Source: Dugong dugon
Lineage: Eukaryota > Chordata > Mammalia > Sirenia > Dugongidae
Assembly: GCA_030035585.1 (NCBI GenBank)
Contig: CM057462.1
Location: 67,118,734 to 67,182,733 of the forward strand
Reading direction: 5' to 3'
DNA: 64,000 nt
Positions 42,285 through 52,972 of this stretch are shown piece after piece. The position numbers and the translations under genes were made by a program. The notes below the pieces were generated by a model. The model ran no database searches. It was not told where the DNA came from and was given only the letters and a program-made list of their open reading frames with translations. Positions within the stretch are counted from its first letter, which is position 1. Every line of letters starts with the position of its first letter.

Positions 42285-43334
42285 ATGCCCCGAAAACAGC
42301 AAACAATATCAAAACATTTACAAAAACAAGACAAGATGGCTCCAATAGGCGTCCAAATTAAAACACCAGATAACTCTCCTGTGGAAGAAAATGCACTAGA
42401 AGTACCTGATACGGAACTCAAATCACTAATACTCGGAATTTTCCAAGAACTGAGGCAAAAAGCTGACAAACATGAGGAAAAAATAGACAAATTTATGGAA
42501 AATACAGACAAAAAATTGGAAGAATTCAGGAAGATGATGCAAGAACAAAATGCCAAAATAAATTCACAACTCGAAATTATACAAAAACAACAATTAGAAA
42601 TCCAAAAGATAAACAACAAGATTTCAGAAATGGACGGTGTCATAGAAGGGCTGAGAAGTAGATTTGAAACCATGGAAGACAGGATCAGTGGAACTGAAGA
42701 CAAACACTTGGATACAACTCTGTTTCAGGAAAACTCAGAAAAAAGAACAAAGAAAAATGAAGAGACCCTGAGAGTTATGTGGGACACAATTAAAAGCAAA
42801 AACTTACGAGTGATTGGCATACCAGAACAGGGGAAGAAAACAGAAAACACAGAGAGGATCATTGAGGAACTGCTGACAGAAAACTTTCCCAATATCATGA
42901 AAGATGAAAAGCTGGTCATCCAAGAAGCTCAACGAACCCCATATAGAATAGACCCCAAAAGAAAATCACCAAGACATATCATATTCACACTCGCTAAAAC
43001 TAAAGACAAACAAAGAATCCTGAGAGCAGCTCGGGAAAAACAAGAAGTCACATACAGAGGAGAAACAATAAGACTAAGCTCAGATTATTCAGCAGAAACC
43101 ATGCAGGCAAGAAGGCAATGGGATGACATATATAAAATCTTGAAAGAAAAAAATTGTCAGCCAAGAATAATATATCCTGCAAAACTCTCATTCAGATTTG
43201 ATGGTGAAATTACGTCATTTCCAGATAAACAGAAACTAAAGGAATATGCAAAAGTCAAACCAAACTTACAAGAATTATTAAAGGGAGTTCTTCGATCTGA
43301 GGACAAACAGCTTAAGCCCTCAGGCAGGACCTAG
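42285..43334 (+). CDS. LINE-1 ORF1 protein (ORF1p)
   Basis: Encodes a 349-residue RNA-binding protein that coats L1 RNA and acts as a nucleic acid chaperone in the L1 ribonucleoprotein particle; human ORF1p has 338 residues. The start is the first ATG after the 5' UTR. A basic N-terminus (MPRKQQ) is followed by a long heptad-rich coiled coil at about residues 45-165 that should make trimers, an RNA-recognition domain at about 173-245 (NLRVIGIPE, RHIIFTLA) and a C-terminal domain at about 250-335 containing the conserved SAETMQARR and YPAKLSF. No stop or frameshift is present. ORF2 follows after a 431-base spacer, much longer than the 63 bases of human L1. The truncated L1 at 24.6 kb carries a broken relative of this gene. 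I am sure of the identification; activity is inferred. Confidence 0.98.
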   Translation: MPRKQQTISKHLQKQDKMAPIGVQIKTPDNSPVEENALEVPDTELKSLILGIFQELRQKADKHEEKIDKFMENTDKKLEEFRKMMQEQNAKINSQLEIIQKQQLEIQKINNKISEMDGVIEGLRSRFETMEDRISGTEDKHLDTTLFQENSEKRTKKNEETLRVMWDTIKSKNLRVIGIPEQGKKTENTERIIEELLTENFPNIMKDEKLVIQEAQRTPYRIDPKRKSPRHIIFTLAKTKDKQRILRAAREKQEVTYRGETIRLSSDYSAETMQARRQWDDIYKILKEKNCQPRIIYPAKLSFRFDGEITSFPDKQKLKEYAKVKPNLQELLKGVLRSEDKQLKPSGRT

Positions 43335-43765
43335 GACCTAGGATGCAGGTTAACATGAACCAGATACCATTCTAGGAACTGAACTACAGACGACTTTCCA
43401 AAAACAAAAGATATACAACAGGGAATCAGAGAAATCAATCAAAGGATGACAACAACATCAAAACAATGAAAGAGGGAACAAACGGCATAGGTATAGAACC
43501 TTCTAAAGGAGAAGAAGGCAAGGCGATACCAAGTAACGGTAGACTGCTTCAAAATTATAAAGATAAGGGGAAAATTCATGGTAACCACAAAAAAAGTTAA
43601 CAAACCAACTCATAAAAATAAAGACGAAAAACATAAAGTCTCAACAAAAACAAAACCTACAAAAACAAAAGAAATGAACACAAAATCCACAAACAAAAGG
43701 AACTCAGCACAAGAGAGTAAGAAGAACAAAGAAAACTTCAGCATCACAAAAAAAAGCACTACAAA
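43335..43765 (+). other. L1 inter-ORF spacer
   Basis: A-rich, 431 bases. It contains a 63-codon Lys-rich frame (43578-43769) whose TGA overlaps the ORF2 ATG as ATGA. The L1 fragment at 16.5-16.8 kb preserves part of this spacer, so a long spacer is usual for this lineage. Confidence 0.8.
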
Positions 43766-46700
43766 ATGACAGCAACAAACTCACATCTATCAATAATTAC
43801 ACTGAACGTAAATGGACTCAATGCACCCATAAAGCGACGGAGAGTGGCAGAATGGATAAGAAAACAGGATCCATCTATTTGCTGTCTACAAGAGACACAT
43901 CTTAGAAACAAAGATGTGAATTTATTAAAAATCAAAGGTTGGAAAAAAATATATCAAGCTAACAACTATCAAAAAAGAGCAGGAGTGGCAATTCTAATCT
44001 CAGATAAAATAGACTTTAAAACAAAATCTACCATAAAAGACAAAGAAGGACACTATATAATGATTAAGGGGATGATCCATCATGAAGACATAACCATAAT
44101 AAATATCTATGCACCCAATGACAGGGCTCCAAAATACATAAAAAAAACTCTAACAGCACTGAAAAGAGAAATTGACAGTTCCACAATAATAGTAGGAGAC
44201 TTCAACACACCACTCTCAGTAAAGGACAGAACAACTAAAAAGAAACTTAGCAAAGATACAGAAGACCTAAAGGACACAATCAGCCAACTGGACCTCATAG
44301 ACATATATAGAACACTCCATCCAACCACTGCAAAGTACACATTCTTTTCCAATGCACATGGAACGTTCTCCAGAATAGACCACATCTTAGGCCACAGAGC
44401 AATCCTCAACAAGATCCAAAATGCTGAGATAATTCACAGTAGCTTCTCTGACCACAATGCCATCAAGGTAGAAATTAACACTAGAAAGAGCAAGGAAAAA
44501 AAATCAAACACATGGAAACTTAATAATAATCTGCTTACACATCAATGGGTAATAGAAGAAATCAGAGATGGAATTAAAAAATTCCTAGAATCAAATGAAA
44601 ATGAAAACACATCATACCAAAACCTTTGGGACACAGCAAAGGCAGTCCTCAGAGGACAATTTATAGCAATAGATGCACATATCAAAAAAGAAGAAAGGGA
44701 CAAAATCAAAACATTAACTACAGAACTCAAACAAATAGAAAGAGAACAACAAAAAAAGCCTACAACCACCGGAAGAAAGGAAATAGTAAAGATCAGAGCA
44801 GAAATCAATGAAATAGAGAACAGAAAAACAATAGAAAGAATCAACAAAACCAAAAGTTGGTTCTTTGAAAGAATCAACAAAATCGACAAACCACTGGCCA
44901 GACTGACAAAAGAAAAACAGCAGAGGGCACAAATAACCCAAATAAGAAATGAAATGGGGGACATTACAACAGACCCAACTGAAATAAAAAGGATTATAAC
45001 AGAATATTATGAAAAACTATATTCCAACAAATTTAAAAACCTAGAGGAAATGGATAAATTTCTAGAAACATACGGCCTACCCAAACTACAACAAAGTGAT
45101 ATTGAAAATCTGAACAGACCCATAACAAGAGAAGAGATTGAAAAGGTAATAAAAAAACTCCCAACCAAAAAAAGCCCTGGCCCAGATGGCTTCACTGGAG
45201 AATTCTACAAAACATTTACAGAAGAGCTCGTACCAGTTCTACTCAAGTTATTTCAGAGCATAGAAGTGGAAGCAACACTTCCAAATTCATTCTATGAAGC
45301 CAGCATAACGCTGATACCAAAACCAGGCAAAGACATCACAAAAAAAGAAAATTACAGACCAATATCTCTCATGAATATAGATGCAAAAATTCTGAACAAA
45401 ATTTTAGCCAATAGAATTCAGTATCATATCAAAAAAATAATACACCACGACCAAGTAGGATTCATACCAGGTATGCAAGGATGGTTTAACATTAGAAAAT
45501 CCATCAACGTAATCCACCACATAAATAAAAGGAAAGAAAAAAATCACATGATTATCTCAATTGATGCAGAAAAAGCATTTGACAAAGTCCAACACCCATT
45601 CCTGATAAAAGCTCTCAATAAAATAGGTATAGAAGGGAAATTTCTCAACATCATAAAGGGCATCTATGCAAAACCAACAGCCAACATCATTCTTAATGGA
45701 GAAAGGCTGAAAACATTCCCCCTGAAAACAGGAACAAGACAAGGATGCCCTTTATCACCACTCCTATTTAACATTGTGCTGGAAGTTCTCGCTAGAGCAG
45801 TAAGGCAAGAGAAAGAAATAAAGGGCATCCAAATTGGTAATGAAGAAGTTAAACTCTCCCTGTTTGCAGATGATATGATACTATACATAGAAAACCCTAA
45901 AGACTCCACGAGAAATTTACTGGAACTAATAGAAAGATTCAGCAGAGTAGCAGGATACAAGATAAACATTCAAAAATCAGTTGGATTCCTATACACCAGT
46001 AAAGAGAACGATGAAAAGGAGATCAGGAAATCAATACCATTTTCAATAGCCCCTAAAAAGATAAAATACTTGGGAATAAATCTGACCAGGAATATAAAAG
46101 ACCTATACAAAGAAAACTACAAAACACTGCTGCATGAAACCCAAAGGGATCTACATAAATGGAAAAACATACCATGCTCATGGATAGGCAGACTCAACAT
46201 TGTGAAAATGGCAATTCTACCTAAAGCAATTTACAAATACAATGCAATTCCGATACAAATACCAACAACATTCTTCAAAGAGATGGAAAAACTAATTATT
46301 AACTTTATATGGAAAGGGAAGAAACCCCGAATAAGTAAAGCACTACTGAAGAAGAAGAATAAAGTTGGAGGACTCACACTACCTGACTTGAGAACCTACT
46401 ATACAGCTACAGTACTCAAAACAGCCTGGTACTGGTACAACAACAGAGACATTGACCAATGGAACAGAATTGAGAACTCAGATGTAAATCCATCCACCTA
46501 CGGTCACCTGATTTTTGACAAGGGCCCAAAATACATCAAATGGGGAAAAGACAGTCTTTTTAACAAATGGTGCTGGCAAAACTGGATATCCATTTGTAGA
46601 AAAATGAAACAGGACCCATACCTCACACCATATACAAAAACTACTTCAAAATGGATCAAAGACCTGAATATAAAGCCTAAAACTATAAAATTCATAGAAG

Positions 46701-47587
46701 AAAAAATAGGACCAACACTTCAGACCTTAATACATGGCATTAACAGGATACAAACCATAAACATCAACACAAAAAACCCAACAGATAAACTAGATAATTG
46801 GGATCTTCTAAAAATCAAACATCTATGCTCTTCAAAAGATTTCACCAAAAGAGTTAAAAGAGAACCTACAGACTGGGAAAAAATTTTTGGACAGTACAAG
46901 TCAGACAAAGGTCTAATCTCCATAATCTACAAGAAAATCCAACACCTCTACAACAAAAAGACAACCAATCCTATCAAAAAATGGGCAAAGGAAATGAACA
47001 GACACTTCACCAAGGAAGACATTCAAATGGCCAACAGACACATGAGGAAATGCTCGCGATCACTAGCCATTAGAGAAATGCAAATTAAAACCACAATGAG
47101 ATACCATCTCACCCCGGCATTACTGGCACGAATCAAAAACACTGGAAATAACAAATGTTGGAGGGGCTGCGGGGAGACGGGAACTCTTATACACTGCTGG
47201 TGGGAATGCAAAATGATACAGCCATTTTGGAAAATGATATGGCGTTTCCTCAGAAAGCTAGAAATAGACGTACCATTCGATCCAGCAATCCCACTCCTAG
47301 GAATATATCCTAGAGAAATAAGAGTCATCACTCGAATAGACATATGCACACCTATGTTCATGGCAGCATTATTCACAATAGCAAAACGATGGAAACAACC
47401 TCGATGTCCATCAACAGACGAATGGATACACAAACTATGGTACATACACACAATGGAGTACTATGCAACGAGAAAGAACAATGAATCGGTGAACCATCTC
47501 ATAACATGGATGAAACTGGAGGACATCATGCTGAGTGAAATAAGTCAATCACAAAAGGACAAATATTGTATGAGACCTCTATTGTAA
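43766..47587 (+). CDS. LINE-1 ORF2 protein: endonuclease and reverse transcriptase
   Basis: Encodes 1273 residues (human ORF2p 1275). It nicks the target DNA and reverse-transcribes L1 RNA from the nick (target-primed reverse transcription). The APE-type endonuclease (about 1-238) keeps N14, E43, D145, N147, D205, D229 and H230, at the same numbers as in human ORF2p. I407, Y414 and Y415 match the human PCNA-binding motif. The reverse transcriptase keeps D600 (SIDAEKAF) and F700-A-D702-D703. The C-terminal Cys motif is C1131, C1135, H1143, C1148. No stop or frameshift exists. The ATG at 43766 starts [17 protein letters not shown], the usual L1 start. Translation in relatives depends on an unusual reinitiation after ORF1. 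The frame is complete, so the protein may be functional; that is inference. Confidence 0.98.
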   Translation: MTATNSHLSIITLNVNGLNAPIKRRRVAEWIRKQDPSICCLQETHLRNKDVNLLKIKGWKKIYQANNYQKRAGVAILISDKIDFKTKSTIKDKEGHYIMIKGMIHHEDITIINIYAPNDRAPKYIKKTLTALKREIDSSTIIVGDFNTPLSVKDRTTKKKLSKDTEDLKDTISQLDLIDIYRTLHPTTAKYTFFSNAHGTFSRIDHILGHRAILNKIQNAEIIHSSFSDHNAIKVEINTRKSKEKKSNTWKLNNNLLTHQWVIEEIRDGIKKFLESNENENTSYQNLWDTAKAVLRGQFIAIDAHIKKEERDKIKTLTTELKQIEREQQKKPTTTGRKEIVKIRAEINEIENRKTIERINKTKSWFFERINKIDKPLARLTKEKQQRAQITQIRNEMGDITTDPTEIKRIITEYYEKLYSNKFKNLEEMDKFLETYGLPKLQQSDIENLNRPITREEIEKVIKKLPTKKSPGPDGFTGEFYKTFTEELVPVLLKLFQSIEVEATLPNSFYEASITLIPKPGKDITKKENYRPISLMNIDAKILNKILANRIQYHIKKIIHHDQVGFIPGMQGWFNIRKSINVIHHINKRKEKNHMIISIDAEKAFDKVQHPFLIKALNKIGIEGKFLNIIKGIYAKPTANIILNGERLKTFPLKTGTRQGCPLSPLLFNIVLEVLARAVRQEKEIKGIQIGNEEVKLSLFADDMILYIENPKDSTRNLLELIERFSRVAGYKINIQKSVGFLYTSKENDEKEIRKSIPFSIAPKKIKYLGINLTRNIKDLYKENYKTLLHETQRDLHKWKNIPCSWIGRLNIVKMAILPKAIYKYNAIPIQIPTTFFKEMEKLIINFIWKGKKPRISKALLKKKNKVGGLTLPDLRTYYTATVLKTAWYWYNNRDIDQWNRIENSDVNPSTYGHLIFDKGPKYIKWGKDSLFNKWCWQNWISICRKMKQDPYLTPYTKTTSKWIKDLNIKPKTIKFIEEKIGPTLQTLIHGINRIQTININTKNPTDKLDNWDLLKIKHLCSSKDFTKRVKREPTDWEKIFGQYKSDKGLISIIYKKIQHLYNKKTTNPIKKWAKEMNRHFTKEDIQMANRHMRKCSRSLAIREMQIKTTMRYHLTPALLARIKNTGNNKCWRGCGETGTLIHCWWECKMIQPFWKMIWRFLRKLEIDVPFDPAIPLLGIYPREIRVITRIDICTPMFMAALFTIAKRWKQPRCPSTDEWIHKLWYIHTMEYYATRKNNESVNHLITWMKLEDIMLSEISQSQKDKYCMRPLL

Positions 47588-47640
47588 AAACCCATGAAAA
47601 AATTCACATGCAAAATGTAACAATCCTTGTTGGTTACCAG

Positions 47641-47660
47641 GGATGGGAGGGGGGGGGAAT
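47641..47660 (+). promoter_or_regulatory. G-rich tract of L1 3' UTR
   Basis: 'gggatgggaggggggggg' lies about 55 bases after the ORF2 stop. A G-rich polypurine tract able to form a quadruplex is a feature of mammalian L1 3' UTRs. Confidence 0.7.
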
Positions 47661-48309
47661 ACTAAATAGGTAATAGGTAAGTGGTAACTTGGGTGAGAGA
47701 TGAGATAGTACATAGTACAGGGGAAACTAACACAACCTGCACAAGGAAAGGTCATGGAGGCCCTATAGACACATCCAAATCCCCCGAGGGACTGAGTTGT
47801 TGGACGGAGAGCTCTGGGGACCATGATCTCGGGGAACATCTAGCTCAATTGGCATGACACTACTTATAAAGATAATGCTCTACATTCTACCTTGGTGAGT
47901 AGTGTCTGGGGTCTTAAAAGCCTATGGGCGGCCATCTAAGATACTCCACTGATCTCATCCCTTCGGGAACAAGGGAGAACGAAGAGAACAGGATACAAGG
48001 AAAAGATTAGTCCGAAGGACTAATGGTCCACAGCTACCAAGGCCTCCACGGGACTGAGCCCAGTACAGCTGGATGGTGCCCGGCTACCACCAATGACTCC
48101 TCTGACCAGGATCACAACAGAGGGTTCTGGGCAGAGCTGGAGTAGGATGTAGAGTATAATTTTAACTCCCAAAAAAAAAAAAAAAAAGAAGACCAGATAT
48201 ACTGGCCTAAAGAATACTAGAGAAACCTCGAGAGTGTGGCCCCCAGACACCCTTTCAGCTCAGAGGGGAAGTTACCTTCAAGGTTCGATGTTAAGCCTGG
48301 GAATGGACA

Positions 48310-49060
48310 CCCCAGTAAAACTAAATGGGACTAACGATGTACAGGAGTCCGGTGACAAGGGCCAGAAGGCAGAGGGAGAGTAGGAAACTGATGATAAGGA
48401 ACACAAATTGAATAAGGACACTGTCGATGTATTGTGAGATTGTTGACCACTGCTATAGGGCAACATTTGTAGTAACTATTAAATGGGAGGCTGTTTTGTC
48501 CTGTAAGCCTTCATCTTGGGCGAGAATGGCAGCACAATTGGAAGAGCATAGTCAATATCACTTAAATGTGTAAGTAAAAAGTTTTGAAATGGTGTTTAAA
48601 TAAAATAAGAATAAATAAATAAATAAACAAATGAGACTAAAGAGGTACAATAGTCCACTGACAAGGTCCAGAAGACAGAAGGGGACAAGGAAGCCCCCTG
48701 GTGATAGGGAACACAAGGTGGAGTAAGGATATTCTTGATGTGCTGTGAGATTGTTAACCATTGTCATAGGGCAACATGTGTAGTAACTGTTAAATGAATA
48801 ACTATTTTTTCTGTAAGCCTTCATCTTAAGTGAGAATAACAGCACAGTTGGAAGAGCGTAGTCAATGTCACTGAACTGTGAATGTAGAAATTTTTGAAAC
48901 GGTGTATCTTTGGCCATCTGTAATTTTCATCAAAAAAAAAGGTTGAGAATTTAGAGGCTTAATACGTTGTGGGGTTGTTAACCAATGTCAAAAAACAACA
49001 TGTGTACTACTATTTCATGAGAAACTATTTGCTCTGTAAGCTTTCACCTGAAGTACAATA
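48310..49060 (+). repeat. repeated ~290-base unit in L1 3' UTR
   Basis: Shared landmarks: 'gggactaa'/'gagactaa', 'gacaagg', 'gtgagattgtt', 'agggcaacat', 'tgtagtaact', 'gtaagccttcatctt', 'agcacaattggaagagc'/'agcacagttggaagagc', at 48326/48634, 48352/48660, and so on. A third, shorter copy has 'gttgttaaccaatgtc' and 'ctgtaagctttcacc'. 'aataaataaataaataaac' separates units one and two. Confidence 0.85.
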
Positions 49061-49062
49061 AA
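49057..49062 (+). promoter_or_regulatory. L1 polyadenylation signal
   Basis: AATAAA about 10 bases before the poly(A) run. Confidence 0.9.
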
Positions 49063-49099
49063 ATATATATTAAAAAAAAAAAAAAAAAATGCTGTCAAG

Positions 49100-49692
49100 T
49101 GCCTTGAGTGCCTCACAAAGAAGGCAATGGATAGTCACAAAACGTTCCCAGCAACCATTAGCTAGAATTAAAGGCACCATAGGCTAAAAATTAATTTACA
49201 AGTCCCTTGAGATAAGAGATAAGGGAATCCCATCAAAAGGGGAAAGAGATAGTGCTCCGTTGGAGCAGTATATTACGATTATAAATAAAAAGCATCAAGA
49301 GATTCAAGTCAGAAATACATAAAAATGAACTTCAATCCAAAAGAGAGAAGGACAATAAATATTGACCCATGGATGCTCAGGACCAAACTAAAGAGCCATG
49401 CAAAGGAGCCAGAACCCTGTTCTCCAGATCATGCCAAACCTCAAACCTGAGGCTTATCCAGGGTTCTCAGCCAAAAGGACTTCCCTGGGTCCAATAATCT
49501 AAATAAATGTTTGAAAATCATTAACAGTATATAAAGAATTATTATTACCCAGTGACTTTTTAAAATAGAATATAAGTTGATTGGGAAAAGAAAGCTTCAT
49601 CCCAAATTACTCCATAATTCACATCTTAATTTTAACGTTAATCTCACAAGACAATTGCCATTTGTGAAAACTGTATTTACTAGGTATCACCG
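49100..49692. other. unassigned background
   Basis: Begins with the right target duplication of the L1. No gene or repeat identified. Confidence 0.4.
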
Positions 49693-49912
49693 AGGCTTCG
49701 CTGACCCTCTACCAAGCATGATGTCCTTCTCCAGGGTCAGTGAAAAAGAGGAAGACCCTCAATGAGATGGATTGACACAGTAGCTGCAACAACAGGCTCA
49801 AACATAGCAACGACTGTGAGGATGGCACAGGACTGGGCAGTGTTTCATTCTGTTGTACACAGGGTCGCTACAAGTTGGAACCGACTCAATGGCAAGGGCA
49901 CCTAATAACAAC
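49693..49912 (+). mobile_element. RTE 3' end with foldback 5' inversion
   Basis: 49699-49735 reads the RTE backwards ('accaagcatgatgtcc'), then 49736 onward reads it forwards ('cagtgaaaaagaggaagacc', 'gatggattgacacagtagc') to the tail 'cacctaataacaac'. Forward and backward parts come from adjoining positions of the element, as expected for an inverted 5' end. Confidence 0.85.
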
Positions 49913-50199
49913 CAGGGGCTTCACTGGTTATAGAAACCACAGACATTGAGTATATGACAGTTATTATGGATCTTTCTCTACAAATAGTTGAACAAGATGG
50001 TATACTGGAACTCTTACCCATCTTCGAGTGGCTTTGGGAATACTGACTTGATTCGAAATTCAGACTCAACTTTTCACACTAACCAGAGTGGCAAAGGTAT
50101 TGAGAATACCAAAGCCTCTTAGAAAGACAATGATTAAACATTTCCAAGAGAAGAATGACTCAAATTAAGTATTTTATCACTAACAGTCTAGATGCTGAG

Positions 50200-50351
50200 A
50201 GCCCAGTTGTTAAGAGCTATGGCTGCTAACCAAAAGGTTGGCAGTTCGAATCCACCAGCCCCTCCTTGGAAACCCTATGGGGCAGTTCTACTCTGTCGTA
50301 TAGGGTCATTATGAGTCGGAACCGACTTGACAGCCTCTAACAACAACAACC
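50200..50351 (+). mobile_element. AfroSINE, short form with (AAC)n tail
   Basis: 'gttaagagctatggctgcta', 'ggcagttcgaatccaccagc', 'gggcagttctactctgtcgt', 'tatgagtcggaaccgacttg', then 'ctaacaacaacaac'. The first ten bases of the head are shortened. Target duplication ctagatgctgag (50188-50199) and ctagatgttgag (50352-50363), one mismatch. Confidence 0.95.
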
Positions 50352-50417
50352 CTAGATGTTGAGGAGGCACACAAAACCCATTTCATTTATACATTTATCC
50401 TTATGTATAACAGAATA

Positions 50418-50632
50418 AATGCTTCTCAACAGCAGCATTATTGACATTTTGAGCCAGATAATTCTTCATTCTAGGGGGCTGGTCTGTGCATTGTAAGATG
50501 TTTATTTAGCAGCACCCCTCACTTCCACCAACCAGATGCCAGTGGCACCCTTCTCCCCCCAGTTGTGACAACCAAAAATGTCTCCAAACATTGCCAAATG
50601 TCCCTTGGGAGGCAAAATCATCCTCAACTGAC
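50418..50632 (-). mobile_element. MER20 (hAT-Charlie) DNA transposon
   Basis: Complement of MER20: 'cattattgacattttgagcc', 'gcattgtaagatgtttattt', 'agttgtgacaaccaaaaatg', 'acattgccaaatgtcccttg', 'aaatcatcctcaact'. Confidence 0.85.
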
Positions 50633-51204
50633 TAGGCTTATTCTTAAAGGTTGGCTTCCCAAGGATAAAACAGAAGCAAAAAGTCTTGAGATAAAAGCGG
50701 ATAACCAATAAGACAAGGTTATATTACAGTAATGGTTTTCAAACATGTTTTTCTGCCTGATAGATTCCAGTTCACAAGTATGGCACTTCCATGGACATGT
50801 TTAGATTCTGAGATAATCTAACTACAGGTTATATGCAAAACTCTACCACTTTATTATAACCCAAGAAAAAAGGTTAGAATGCAAGTGAGTGAAAGTGATG
50901 TGATCTAGGAAAAACTATAAATATGCTTTATTTTTTTAAATTAGTAACTAATTTGAAACATCAATGCTTTTATTATTGCAGTAAATTACTTGCGATGCAA
51001 TGGATCTGATATACCAATGTGTTACAATGTAAGAGTAAAATCTGTCACAGCACAGGATGTTTTGTGTTGTGCCTCTCATAAACGTAAAGTAGAACTTATA
51101 AAAGTTATTAATTGGACATATTAATTTGAAATCTATAGAAATTTAAACAAAGCCTATCAATGATCTTAACAGGATTGTGAGGGGGAAAAAAGAGATAGTA
51201 AACT
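50633..51204. other. unassigned background
   Basis: AT-rich; no gene or repeat identified. Confidence 0.35.
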
Positions 51205-51400
51205 ACTAATGGTTCCCTACTCCCAACAGGCAAAATCCAAACTACTTTGCAGAGCACAGAAGACCCTTTATAATCTAGTCACAGCCCATCTTTCTGCACT
51301 CATCCTGCCAAATCACTTCACACTCGCCCTCTTCCATATAAAGCTGCCTCAGCACTTCCCAATCTTTTTCATGCCAAGGGATACACAGAAAATGATAATA
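51205..51400 (+). mobile_element. L2 LINE fragment
   Basis: 'caggcaaaatccaaactact', 'accctttataatctagtcac', 'cactcgccctcttcca' follow the L2 pattern. A further L2 piece lies at 52076-52320, after the RTE. Confidence 0.7.
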
Positions 51401-51406
51401 TTTGAG

Positions 51407-51860
51407 AGTGTTGTTGTTGTTGCTAGTTGCTGTCAAGCTGGCTCCAACTCACGGCAACCTTATGTATAACAGAATAAAACATTGCCTGGTCCTGCACCAT
51501 TTCCATAATCATTGGTATGTTTGAGTCCATTGTCGTGGCTATTGTGTCAATCCATCTCACTGAGGGTTTCCCTAGTTTTCATTGGCCCTCTGCTAAACAT
51601 GATGTCCTTCTCTAGCAATTGATCTTTGCTGATGACATGTATATATCGGACAATATTCTGTTGTGATACATAGATTTCATTGACCAATTTTCATAAGTAG
51701 ATTGCCAGACCTTCTTTCTAGTAGGTCCTAGTCTGCAAACTCCTCTGAAACCTTTCCACCATGGGTGACTGTGCTGGTACTTGAAATACCAGCATCATAG
51801 CTTCCAACATCATAGCAACACACAAGCAACCAGCGTACAACAAAATGACAGATGGATGGT
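51407..51860 (-). mobile_element. internally deleted RTE (5' UTR joined to 3' end)
   Basis: Left: RTE 3' end ('ctggctccaactcacggcaa', 'tgtttgagtccattgtcg', 'aaacatgatgtccttc'). At about 51650 it jumps to the 5' UTR-like block: 'cggacaatattctgttgtga', 'agtagattgccagacc', 'ggtacttgaaataccagc', 'catagcaacacacaagcaac', 'gacagatggatggtgg'. No coding sequence lies between. Same architecture as 35660-36092. Confidence 0.8.
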
Positions 51861-52075
51861 GGTATCTGAAGGCACACTGGGGTACACAGACAAAGCTGTG
51901 ACTGAAAGCAACTGGATTGAGAGTTTCAGTTGCCCCAGGCCCTGCCTGGCAGTCCAAAAGCTAAACAGATCAATAAATTGGCAAACCTGAGCCTATGGAC
52001 ACCAGGGTACCAAATCACACTACTCTGTTGAGAAGCTCTGTTCTAACCCACCATGACACTTCTGGCCTATTTTCA

Positions 52076-52320
52076 CACAGAAAAGCCCAGCCTCTCACCA
52101 GGTTCACCACTCTTCCACCTTGCAAACTGCTATTGATCTTTCAAACTCCAGCTTGATTATCATTTCGTCTGTAGTTTCTTTCCCATCTCCCCTCTACTAT
52201 ACTTCCACTGTACCTAGTACTAAGAACTACCTGTTGGCCCTTACCATGTCTTTGCAACTGCCCTTGCAGCTGACCCACTAGAATGTGATCTTCTGGGTCC
52301 AGGGACTATTAGAAACAAAC
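52076..52320 (+). mobile_element. L2 LINE fragment (continuation)
   Basis: 'tgcaaactgctattgatctt', 'tcaaactccagcttgattat', 'gatcttctgggtccaggg' follow the L2 3' region. Confidence 0.6.
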
Positions 52321-52370
52321 TGAGTCTACACCCCTTCAGCAGATATTTAATGGCCTCCTATTAGAGATAA

Positions 52371-52583
52371 AGGAGCTCTGGTGGCACAGTGGTTAAGAGC
52401 TGGGCCACTAACCGAACTGTCAGCGGTTCAAACCTACCGGTCACTCTGCAGAAAAAAGATGTGACAGTCTGCTCCCATAAAGATTACAGCCTTGGAAACC
52501 CTATGGGGCAGTTCTACTCTGTTCTATAGAGATGCTCTGAGTCATAATCAACTCAACGGCAACAGGTTTGGTTTTGGTTTTGG
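52371..52583 (+). mobile_element. AfroSINE, long form
   Basis: Head 'ggagctctggtggcacagtg', B box 'agcggttcaaacctacc', insert 'aaaagatgtgacagtctg', tail 'caggtttggttttggttttg'. Target duplication tattagagataa (52359-52370) and tattagaaataa (52584-52595). Confidence 0.95.
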
Positions 52584-52595
52584 TATTAGAAATAA

Positions 52596-52799
52596 GAATC
52601 CCAAGGTGGTGCAAACAGATAACGTGCTTGACTGCTAACCTAAAGTCCACCCAGAAGTGCTTTGGAAGAAAGGCCTAGCGATCTACTTTCAAAAATATCA
52701 GCCACTGAAAACCTTAGAGAGCACAGTTCTACTCTGACACACATGGGGGTGCCATGAGTTGGAATCAGCACCATGGCAACTGTTTTTATTTTTCTTTTT
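52596..52799 (+). mobile_element. AfroSINE, variant body, same target as neighbour
   Basis: Head 'ccaaggtggtgcaaacagat', variant body 'ggaagaaaggcctagcgatc', 3' end 'gtgccatgagttggaatcag'. Lies between the second and third copies of the same 12-bp target (tattagaaataa at 52584-52595 and 52800-52811). Confidence 0.93.
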
Positions 52800-52972
52800 T
52801 ATTAGAAATAAAGCATTGGACCAGGCGTAAGAATTTCTCAGTGAACAAGAACAGGGAGGGTCCCTATCCTCCTGAGTTCACAGTCCAGAGAGGGAGATGG
52901 ACATTAAACAGCTATTCACATGGTTGATTATTTAATTACAATGATGGGCCTTGTTTCAAAAGAGAACTACAA

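Larger units (their letters stand above)
40311..49089 (+). mobile_element. full-length LINE-1 with both ORFs intact
   Basis: An 8.8 kb element: 5' UTR 40311-42284, ORF1 42285-43334, spacer 43335-43765, ORF2 43766-47587, 3' UTR 47588-49071 and poly(A) to 49089. A perfect 14-bp target duplication aaaatgctgtcaag lies at 40297-40310 and 49086-49099, its first A residues merging with the tail. The 5' end begins 'gagagaggggcaagatggcg', close to the start of other mammalian L1s. Undamaged frames, an exact target duplication and a clean tail argue for a recent insertion. It is longer than human L1 (about 6 kb) because both UTRs and the spacer are longer. Confidence 0.98.
47588..49089 (+). other. L1 3' UTR with internal repeats
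   Basis: 1.5 kb containing a G-run at 47646-47658, an A-run at about 48170-48187, two tandem ~290-base units (48310-48600 and 48632-48908), a partial third (about 48970-49060), and an (AATA)n stretch between the first two. Ends with AATAAA at 49057-49062 and poly(A). Confidence 0.85.

Noticed and set aside
44107..44964. Minus-strand frames of 101 and 140 codons opposite ORF2
   Set aside because: Shadows of the real ORF2 on the plus strand.
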